Origin: Christensenella sp. UBA1750
GTDB lineage: Bacteria; Bacillota; Clostridia; Christensenellales; UBA1750
Length of the DNA stretch: 11,378 bases
Assembly (NCBI GenBank): GCA_002315655.1
Contig: DCHO01000042.1
Span: 13,888-25,265, forward strand
Direction: 5' to 3'
Below the pieces are notes generated by a model. It ran no database searches. It was not told the origin of the DNA and saw only the letters and a list, made by a program, of their open reading frames with translations. The position numbers were made by a program, and so were the translations under genes. This document shows positions 6,870-11,378 of this stretch, one piece after another. Within the stretch, counting starts at the first letter, position 1. Each line of letters opens with the position of its first letter.

Positions 6870-8264
6870 TTATTCTTTGGTAATGATCTCTCCGCGCAGG
6901 GTGTTGCTGCCTGCGTCGGTAATCGAAACGGGCAGAATGTGCCCGATCCATTCCTCTTTGCCTTTGCAGTTCACGGTCATGCCGCGCCCGGTCCTGCCAT
7001 AAACCGCATCATTTTGCCGCTTGGAAAGTCCTTCAATCAGGACTTCCTGCACAGAACCAACCTGACCGGACAACTGCTCTTTTGTGATTTCATCTTGAAG
7101 GGCAATCAACCGCGAAAGCCGCTCGTGCTTAACTTCCTCGGGCACCTGATTTTCCATCGCGGCGGCTCCGGTTCCAACACGCGGCGAATAGATGAAGGTG
7201 AATGCGCCGTCGTAGCGCACTTCCTTAACCAGCGATAGAGTATCCTCAAAATCCTGCTCGGTCTCCCCCGGGAAGCCCGCGATGATGTCGGTGGTCAAGC
7301 CCACATTGGGAATCGCCTGCCGCAGCATGGCAACGCGGTTCAGGTAATGCTCCCGGTCATAACGGCGGTTCATCTCCGAAAGGATTCTGTCGCTGCCCGA
7401 CTGCACCGGCAGATGGAATTGCGGGCAGACGGTCTTTGAAACCGCCATTTCCTCGATGAGCGCATCGGACAAATCCTTGGGATGGGAGGTCATAAAGCGC
7501 AGTCTCGGTACAACGCCGTCCAATTCGTGCAGGAGCTTGGGGAAGGATTCCTCCGAACCCAAACCGAAGGAGTTCACGTTCTGCCCCAGCAGCATGATTT
7601 CGGAAATGCCGGTTTTCGCCATTTCCTCGGCTTCCTTGACGATGCTTGCAATGCTTCTGGAACGCTCCCGCCCGCGGACGTAGGGCACGATGCAATAGGA
7701 ACAGAAGTTGTTGCAGCCATACATGATGGTCAAATATCCCGTGATGGGATTCTTCCGCGCAATGGGCAGCCCTTCCGGGATGCAGCCCTGGTCGTTCTGT
7801 TCGATGACCTTGACCTTTTTTCCCTGCAAGGCGGTATAAAACAGCTCGGGAAATTTGTGGAGGTTGTGGGTGCCGAAAATGAGGTTGACATAAGGACGCA
7901 GTTTGAGCAAATTCTCGGCTGCGCCTTGCTCCTGCATCATGCAGCCGCACACGCCGATGATAACACCGGGTTTACGCTTTTTAAGCCCTGCCAAGATGCC
8001 GATGTTCCCCGCCGCCCGCCGTTCGGCGTTGTCCCGGACGCAGCAGGTGTTGTAGAGAATCACATCCGCTTCCTCATCATCGGAAGTTGCATTGTAGCCC
8101 ATCTGTTCCAGCATCCCGGCCAGCACTTCGGAGTCGTGCTCATTCATTTGGCAGCCGTAGGTGTTGATCTTATACTTCCCGCCGCCGAAAGTTGCGATGC
8201 GCGCCATATACTCCTTTTGCTTTTCGATCTCATCCTCCGGGACGAGCAGGTTCAAATCGGCCAT
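6870..8264 (-). CDS. miaB: tRNA-2-methylthio-N6-dimethylallyladenosine synthase MiaB
   Basis: A 464-residue radical-SAM methylthiotransferase converting i6A37 (made by MiaA) to ms2i6A37. The N-terminal MTTase domain has the three auxiliary-cluster cysteines in YGCQMN (Cys38), NTCCVRDNAE (Cys74) and CGCMMQE (Cys108). The radical SAM motif CNNFCSYC (Cys184, 188, 191) is followed by IVPYVRGRERSR. A TIM-barrel core and a C-terminal TRAM domain (about the last 65 residues) complete it. The length is typical. The ATG at 8264 is chosen. The frame could be read from a TTG at 8282, but that codon overlaps the GGAGG ribosome binding site. GGAGG lies 11 nt before the ATG, a slightly long spacing. This is the first gene of the operon, with a promoter at 8297-8325. 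Confidence 0.96.
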   Translation of the reverse strand: MADLNLLVPEDEIEKQKEYMARIATFGGGKYKINTYGCQMNEHDSEVLAGMLEQMGYNATSDDEEADVILYNTCCVRDNAERRAAGNIGILAGLKKRKPGVIIGVCGCMMQEQGAAENLLKLRPYVNLIFGTHNLHKFPELFYTALQGKKVKVIEQNDQGCIPEGLPIARKNPITGYLTIMYGCNNFCSYCIVPYVRGRERSRSIASIVKEAEEMAKTGISEIMLLGQNVNSFGLGSEESFPKLLHELDGVVPRLRFMTSHPKDLSDALIEEMAVSKTVCPQFHLPVQSGSDRILSEMNRRYDREHYLNRVAMLRQAIPNVGLTTDIIAGFPGETEQDFEDTLSLVKEVRYDGAFTFIYSPRVGTGAAAMENQVPEEVKHERLSRLIALQDEITKEQLSGQVGSVQEVLIEGLSKRQNDAVYGRTGRGMTVNCKGKEEWIGHILPVSITDAGSNTLRGEIITKE

Positions 8265-8296
8265 AACAGTTGTTTCCTCCAAATATAGTCAAGAAT

Positions 8297-8325
8297 AGTA
8301 TAGCAAAAAAACGCCTTTTTCGCAA
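8297..8325 (-). promoter_or_regulatory. Sigma-A-type promoter of the miaB-mutS-mutL operon
   Basis: On the minus strand a -35 TTGCGA (8320-8325), a 17-nt spacer and a -10 TATACT (8297-8302) predict a start near 8290. This leaves a leader of about 26 nt with GGAGG before miaB. The -35 lies inside the second terminator-like hairpin (8305-8328). Confidence 0.7.
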
Positions 8326-8328
8326 GGC
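8305..8328 (-). terminator. Second terminator-like hairpin downstream of hisS
   Basis: On the minus strand GCCTT, the loop GCGAAA and AAGGC are followed by G and seven T. Flanking AAAAAC (8334-8339) can also pair with GTTTTT across a 5-nt bulge. It is weaker than the terminator at 8358-8387, and its sequence is shared with the miaB -35, so either role may dominate. Confidence 0.45.
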
Positions 8329-8357
8329 TTCCCGTTTTTCTTTGGTTAAGAGTATGC

Positions 8358-8387
8358 AAAAAGGCGGCCTCTTTGCAGAAACCGCCT
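8358..8387 (-). terminator. Intrinsic terminator of hisS
   Basis: On the minus strand an 11-bp stem (AGGCGGTTTCT / AGAGGCCGCCT, with two G-U pairs) closes a GCAA tetraloop. A run of T (TTTT after the last paired T) follows. It begins 15 nt after the hisS stop, so it fixes the natural 3' end of hisS. Confidence 0.9.
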
Positions 8388-8402
8388 GATATACACAATA
8401 AT

Positions 8403-9638
8403 TTAGCCGAAGAACTTGATTTCGCAGCCCTCGCCGGAGACAATGTAGCCCGCATAGCCCTTTTCTTCCAGCTTGGAAAGCATTTTGCCCAGCTTCTTGG
8501 GGCGTTCCAGAAGGGAAACGGCATATTCCCCGCGGAAGGATTCCGCCAGCTTTGCGCCCGAGATCACGTCCTTGTCATCGCAGAACACGGCGATCTTTTT
8601 CTTTTCGGCGGGAATAGCGAAATCGGTCTGAGACAGGATGCCGAAAATGCGCTCAAAGCCGATGGAGAACCCGACAGCGGGCACCTTTTCGCCGGTGAAC
8701 TTGCCGATGAGGTTGTCATATCTGCCGCCGCCTGCAATCGCGCCTTGGAACTCGTTGCTCTCCACCTCAAAGACCGTGCCGGTGTAATAGCCCTGCCCGC
8801 GCACCAGCGACAGGTCAAAGACCACATTGTATTTGCTCTCCGCCAATTCGTTTGCGGCGGATAAAATGTTTTTGACAGACTCCACAGCCTCGTTTCCGGG
8901 CATCATTTCGGAGACCTGCTCCAGGGTCACCTTACCGCCTTCCAGTACCTTGCAAAGGGCTTCAATGGCGGAAACGGGCAGCTCCTTTTCGGTAAGCTCA
9001 TTCTTTACGCCTTCCAGACTGATCTTGTCCATCTTGTCAAAAGTGATGCAGACGGAATCCAACGTTTCCTCCGCAAAGCCCATACCAGCAAGCATCCCGC
9101 GCAGAATCCTTCTGTCGTTGACCTTGACGGTGAAATCCTTCATGCCGATGGCCAGCAACGCTTTTGCGGTTGTGCCGATGAGCTCCACCTCGCAGGTGAT
9201 GGAGGAAGAACCCAAAATATCAATGTCGCACTGGACAAACTCGCGCAGTCTGCCCTTCTGGGGACGCTCGGCGCGATACACCTTGTCCATCTGGATGCAC
9301 TTCATGGGCAGCATCAGATTGTTTTTGTTGTTGGCAAAATAGCGGGACAGCGGCAGGGTGAGGTCGTATCTCAGCCCCATGTCCGCCAGCTCCTTTTCGT
9401 CGCCGGAGGCGATGGCGGCTTCCAGCTTTTCTCCGCGCTTCATAATCTTGAAAATGAGGTTTAGGTTGTCGCCGCCCTCGGACTTGTCCAAGTTTTCAAT
9501 GTCCTCGATGGCGGGTGTGGCGATGCGCTCAAAGCCCGCGTCCTTGTAGGTCTTCAAAATGACGCTCTGTAAGTAGTCCCGGAGCGCCTGCTCACGGGGC
9601 AGATAATCGTTGGTACCCTTTACGGTATTGATCTTCAT
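8403..9638 (-). CDS. hisS: Histidine--tRNA ligase (HisRS)
   Basis: A 411-residue class II aminoacyl-tRNA synthetase charging tRNA-His in the cytoplasm. Seen in order: MKINTVKGTNDYLP, LRYDLTLPLSRY (89-100), motif 2 YRAERPQKGRLREF (121-134) followed by QCDID (136-140), the HisA region VRGQGYYTG (279-287) with its catalytic Arg280, AGGGRYDNL (302-310), and motif 3 GFSIGFERI (323-331). An anticodon-binding-like domain follows (about 345-411). The intact HisA motif and C-terminal domain argue against the regulatory paralogue HisZ. LRYDLT and QCDxD resemble the archaeal/eukaryotic-like HisRS branch more than the E. coli form. The C-terminus stops early, at CEIKFFG, about 20-25 residues short of a usual anticodon domain. 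The terminator right after shows this is not a frameshift. GAGG lies 8 nt before the ATG. Confidence 0.93.
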   Translation of the reverse strand: MKINTVKGTNDYLPREQALRDYLQSVILKTYKDAGFERIATPAIEDIENLDKSEGGDNLNLIFKIMKRGEKLEAAIASGDEKELADMGLRYDLTLPLSRYFANNKNNLMLPMKCIQMDKVYRAERPQKGRLREFVQCDIDILGSSSITCEVELIGTTAKALLAIGMKDFTVKVNDRRILRGMLAGMGFAEETLDSVCITFDKMDKISLEGVKNELTEKELPVSAIEALCKVLEGGKVTLEQVSEMMPGNEAVESVKNILSAANELAESKYNVVFDLSLVRGQGYYTGTVFEVESNEFQGAIAGGGRYDNLIGKFTGEKVPAVGFSIGFERIFGILSQTDFAIPAEKKKIAVFCDDKDVISGAKLAESFRGEYAVSLLERPKKLGKMLSKLEEKGYAGYIVSGEGCEIKFFG

Positions 9639-9687
9639 GCTGTTTTCCTCTTGTTTTTCCGGCCAGTGTGCCTGTTATTCGTCCTTT

Positions 9688-9716
9688 ATCCTACCACAAA
9701 CACTTCTTTCTTGCAA
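9688..9716 (-). promoter_or_regulatory. Promoter of hisS
   Basis: On the minus strand a -35 TTGCAA (9711-9716), a 17-nt spacer and a -10 TAGGAT (9688-9693), preceded by TG one base upstream (extended -10). Each hexamer matches the consensus at 4 of 6 positions. The predicted start near 9681 gives a leader of about 43 nt, too short for a T-box riboswitch. Confidence 0.6.
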
Positions 9717-9720
9717 GAAA
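9707..9720. promoter_or_regulatory. 14-bp perfect palindrome over the hisS -35 (possible operator)
   Basis: TTTCTTGCAAGAAA is self-complementary, and its centre is the hisS -35 hexamer. It lies 25 nt upstream of the -35 of the divergent gene. The position fits a repressor site for hisS or a shared divergent control site. I do not recognise it as a known CcpA, CodY, Rex or PerR site. Confidence 0.4.
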
Positions 9721-9744
9721 AGATTTGGTCCAGTCGGAAAGCCT

Positions 9745-9773
9745 ATGACAAATGCCAAATCGTATGCTATACT
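9745..9773 (+). promoter_or_regulatory. Promoter of the FMN-dependent dehydrogenase gene
   Basis: A -35 ATGACA (9745-9750, 5 of 6), a 17-nt spacer and a -10 TATACT (9768-9773, 5 of 6), with TG at 9765-9766 making an extended -10. The start is expected near 9780. This is the best promoter in the window. Confidence 0.8.
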
Positions 9774-9785
9774 AAGAAAAAAAGA

Positions 9786-9804
9786 AGCCGAAAGTTAATC
9801 GGCT
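9786..9804 (+). repeat. Leader hairpin before the FMN-dependent dehydrogenase gene
   Basis: AGCCGA, the loop AAGTTAA and TCGGCT form a perfect 6-bp stem. It falls at the very 5' end of the predicted mRNA and ends 4 nt before the GGGAGG ribosome binding site (9809-9814). It has no U-tract. It may protect the 5' end or affect translation; the role is unknown. Confidence 0.5.
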
Positions 9805-9822
9805 CAACGGGAGGGATATTTC

Positions 9823-10734
9823 ATGGATGAAAGAAGAAAGGCAAAAGACACAAACCTCATTACGGAACAATACTTCGACCAGATTCTGATTGAAATGCGT
9901 CACATCGACGGCGATGTGCCCGATCTCACCCTGAACCTTTACGGGGAGACCTTTTCCACGCCCGTCATGATGGCGGCACTGTCACACTTGAAAGGGGAGA
10001 ACAACGAAGGCGACGGCATGGTGCAAATGGCAGAGGGGGCAAAACTGTGTAACACCGTCAACTGGGCGGGCATGGGCAGCATCGAACAGTTCGATGCAAT
10101 CTGCGCAACCGGCGCAAAGTCTATCAAGATCATCAAACCCTATGCGGACGAAAACGAAGTCCTCTCCCGTCTGGAAGCCGCAGAGGCAGCAGGAGCCATA
10201 GCCGTCGGTATGGACTTGGACCATTCCTTCTCGGGGAAAGGCACCCCGGATGTGGTGCTGGGGCTGCCCATGCTGCCGAGAACCTTCCACGACATAGAAA
10301 ATTATGTCAAGCGCACCAAGCTGCCCTTCATCATCAAGGGCGTGCTGTCGCCTGTCGATGCGCAGAAGTGTGTGGATGCGGGCGTGCAGGGTATCGTGGT
10401 TTCCCATCACCATGGCATTCTCCCCTCCGTCGTGCCGCCGCTCATGGTGTTGCCCGCCATCGCAGATGTGGTGGCGCACCGCTTCCCCATCTTCGTAGAC
10501 TGCGGCATTGCCAACGGCACGGACGCCTTCAAGGCACTGGCCTTGGGTGCAACGGCGGTCTCCGTCGGCCGCCCCGTGATGCAGCCCATCATTGAAAAAG
10601 GTGCGCTTGGCGCAAAAGAGACCATCGAAGCCGTCACAACCGAACTGCGCTCTGCCATGGCGCGTACCGCCTGTAAGACATTATCCGACATCAACAAATC
10701 CTTCCTGTGGCACGACGACGGCACTAAGTTCTGA
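9823..10734 (+). CDS. FMN-dependent alpha-hydroxy-acid dehydrogenase-family protein (short form, atypical active site)
   Basis: A 303-residue TIM-barrel flavoprotein related to lactate oxidase and glycolate oxidase, shorter than the usual 350-370 residues because the N-terminal part is reduced. Family landmarks are: STPVMMAAL (45-53), IIKGVLSPVDA with the catalytic-type Lys172 (170-180), GVQGIVVSHHHG (187-198) with the probable catalytic His, FVDCGIANGTDAFKAL (224-239) and ALGATAVSVGRP (240-251), the FMN-phosphate loop. The usual NHGGR is replaced by HHHG-Ile, so the Arg that binds the substrate carboxylate in classical members is absent. The second classical Arg-rich spot (GGVRRG) is CGIANG here. 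FMN binding is likely; a 2-hydroxyacid substrate is uncertain. GGGAGG lies 8 nt before the ATG. The gene is monocistronic, with its own promoter and terminator, and is cytoplasmic (no signal or membrane segment). Confidence 0.85.
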   Translation: MDERRKAKDTNLITEQYFDQILIEMRHIDGDVPDLTLNLYGETFSTPVMMAALSHLKGENNEGDGMVQMAEGAKLCNTVNWAGMGSIEQFDAICATGAKSIKIIKPYADENEVLSRLEAAEAAGAIAVGMDLDHSFSGKGTPDVVLGLPMLPRTFHDIENYVKRTKLPFIIKGVLSPVDAQKCVDAGVQGIVVSHHHGILPSVVPPLMVLPAIADVVAHRFPIFVDCGIANGTDAFKALALGATAVSVGRPVMQPIIEKGALGAKETIEAVTTELRSAMARTACKTLSDINKSFLWHDDGTKF

Positions 10735-10749
10735 GTAAATATTCAAAAG

Positions 10750-10784
10750 CGAGCTCCCCGTTTATTCGGAGAGCCCGTTTTTTT
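10750..10784 (+). terminator. Terminator of the FMN-dependent dehydrogenase gene, between convergent genes
   Basis: An 11-position stem with two A-C mismatches (arms 10750-10760 and 10767-10777), a 6-nt loop and seven T (10778-10784) begins 15 nt after the stop. On the minus strand the same hairpin is followed by GCTTTTG, so it may also end the convergent ECF transcript. The T-run touches the stop codon of that gene. Confidence 0.82.
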
Positions 10785-11314
10785 CATGCCCGTACTTTTC
10801 TCAGCATGAGCTTTTTCAGCAGATTGGACAGCGGCAAAATCAGCAGCCCTGCACCCAAATTTCCCGCCGCATGGATGCAGTCCCAGGGCAGCCCTGCGAC
10901 AATCCACGACAGGGTGGCTTTCCGGCTCATGTGCATCATGATCGCCTGCGCCGGGGCATAAAGCGTTCCGAACGACAGCCCATGCAGGGCGCACACGGTG
11001 GGATAAATCACCATAGCGACCTTTTTGGGCATTTTCTTCGGCAGCAGCATGGTCACGCCCCACAGAATTGTCCAGATGTAGAGATACGGAATCCACCACA
11101 TATTGAAGCCCGCGTAAATACCGTTGAGCATCACATACACATAGATGGGAATCAACGCCTTTTTGCGGAACACCAGTGTGTAGGTCATGGTGAACATTCC
11201 AAGCAGATGGATGTTTGGCAGGAACTCCAGTGCGATCTTGGAAACGAACATCAGTGTGCCCAGCATGGCAAAAACGACAAGTTCAAAGGTGGACAGCTTA
11301 TTTTGCGTACTCAA
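10784..11314 (-). CDS. ECF transporter S component (substrate-binding membrane subunit), substrate not certain
   Basis: A 176-residue, very hydrophobic protein with about five to six membrane segments. TM1 is ELVVFAMLGTLMFVSKIAL (11-29), then a segment around LLGMFTMTYTLVF, one around IPIYVYVMLNGIYAGF, and one around YLYIWTILWGVTMLL. A basic loop (PKKMPKKVAM) follows, with later segments around ALHGLSFGTLYAPAQAI and AAGNLGAGLLILPLSNLL. It ends in a basic tail (LLKKLMLRKVRA). LPNIHLLGM, WWIPYLYIWT and GLPWDCIHAAGN resemble the small S-component family found in Clostridia. It would work with a shared EcfT/EcfA1A2 module encoded elsewhere. The start TTG at 11314 overlaps the end of the upstream gene by 17 nt. 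GAAGGGA is somewhat distant (about 12 nt), so the start is uncertain; the next ATG (11266) would cut into TM1. The DUF4430 neighbour hints at cobalamin/corrinoid, which is inference only. Confidence 0.82.
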   Translation of the reverse strand: MSTQNKLSTFELVVFAMLGTLMFVSKIALEFLPNIHLLGMFTMTYTLVFRKKALIPIYVYVMLNGIYAGFNMWWIPYLYIWTILWGVTMLLPKKMPKKVAMVIYPTVCALHGLSFGTLYAPAQAIMMHMSRKATLSWIVAGLPWDCIHAAGNLGAGLLILPLSNLLKKLMLRKVRA

Positions 11315-11378
11315 GCCTGTACGCAGTCCCTTCTGTGATCTCGGTTGCCTCCACGGCGGTCATGGCGTATTCCCCGTC
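11298..11378 (-). CDS. DUF4430-domain protein, last 26 residues only
   Basis: A frame open from the right edge ends at the TAA at 11298-11300. It encodes a C-terminus that begins DGEYAMTAVEATEITEGTAY and closes RLEYAK. The pattern (N/D)GEYAMT-V-(A/S)T-I-G--Y---Y matches the end of DUF4430 domains, which are related to the C-terminal beta domain of transcobalamin/intrinsic factor and are usually found on secreted or lipid-anchored proteins. The gene overlaps the start of the ECF S component, so the two are probably translationally coupled and function together. Only the tail is visible, so a signal peptide or lipobox cannot be checked. Confidence 0.65.
   Translation of the reverse strand, partial: DGEYAMTAVEATEITEGTAYRLEYAK

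Noticed and set aside
7482..8288. 268-codon open frame on the plus strand, antisense to miaB
   Set aside because: Opposite-strand shadow of MiaB, whose cysteine motifs are complete.
8403..8405. Frameshift or truncation of hisS at its C-terminus
   Set aside because: The stop is followed within 15 nt by a strong intrinsic terminator, and no continuing homologous frame fits in the gap, so the short end appears native.
9639..9822. T-box riboswitch upstream of hisS
   Set aside because: The predicted leader is only about 43 nt, no T-box consensus or antiterminator/terminator pair was seen, and the remaining space is the divergent promoter.
1..11378. CRISPR arrays, tRNA/rRNA genes, insertion sequences, phage or defence genes
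   Set aside because: No direct-repeat arrays, cloverleaf or rRNA sequence, transposase motifs, or terminal inverted repeats were seen; almost all of the window is filled with housekeeping genes.

Overview
The window reads as ordinary chromosomal DNA from a low-to-moderate-GC member of the Clostridia (Firmicutes), probably a gut-type Oscillospirales/Lachnospirales relative. The evidence is strong AGGAGG-like ribosome binding sites, Gram-positive-style sigma-A promoters, a MutL with the endonuclease motif and no MutH, and a gene order (miaB, YmcA/YlbF-family gene, mutS, mutL, miaA, hfq, ynbB-like) that matches the Bacillus/Clostridium arrangement. The exact genus cannot be read from the sequence.

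Layout. From 8264 down to 1 the minus strand carries one tightly packed operon, transcribed right to left: miaB, a YlbF/YmcA (Ric)-family gene with a C-terminal cysteine cluster, mutS, mutL, miaA, hfq, and the first 207 codons of a methionine gamma-lyase-like PLP enzyme (YnbB / 'aluminium resistance' family) that runs off the left edge. A sigma-A-like promoter sits just upstream of miaB (8297-8325), and a secondary extended -10 candidate sits before hfq (932-940). Upstream of miaB is hisS, also on the minus strand, with its own promoter and a very clear intrinsic terminator (8358-8387). Divergent from hisS, on the plus strand, is a short FMN-dependent alpha-hydroxy-acid dehydrogenase-like gene (9823-10734) with a good promoter and leader hairpin. 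It ends at a terminator (10750-10784) facing a minus-strand ECF-transporter S component (10784-11314). The stop of a DUF4430-type protein overlaps the start of that S component, and only its last 26 residues lie in the window.

How the genes work together. MutS and MutL are the mismatch-repair pair. MiaA and MiaB carry out the two successive modifications of A37 in tRNAs reading UNN codons (i6A, then ms2i6A). Hfq and the Ric-family protein are RNA-metabolism factors. HisRS charges tRNA-His. The ECF S component plus DUF4430 partner looks like a small-molecule (possibly corrinoid) uptake locus.

I did not find a convincing undescribed multi-gene system. The points most worth a second look are: the FMN enzyme whose active-site motif is SHHHG-Ile instead of NHGGR; the DUF4430/ECF pair; a 37-nt imperfect palindrome before mutS; a 14-bp palindrome over the hisS -35; and the cysteine tail of the Ric-family protein.
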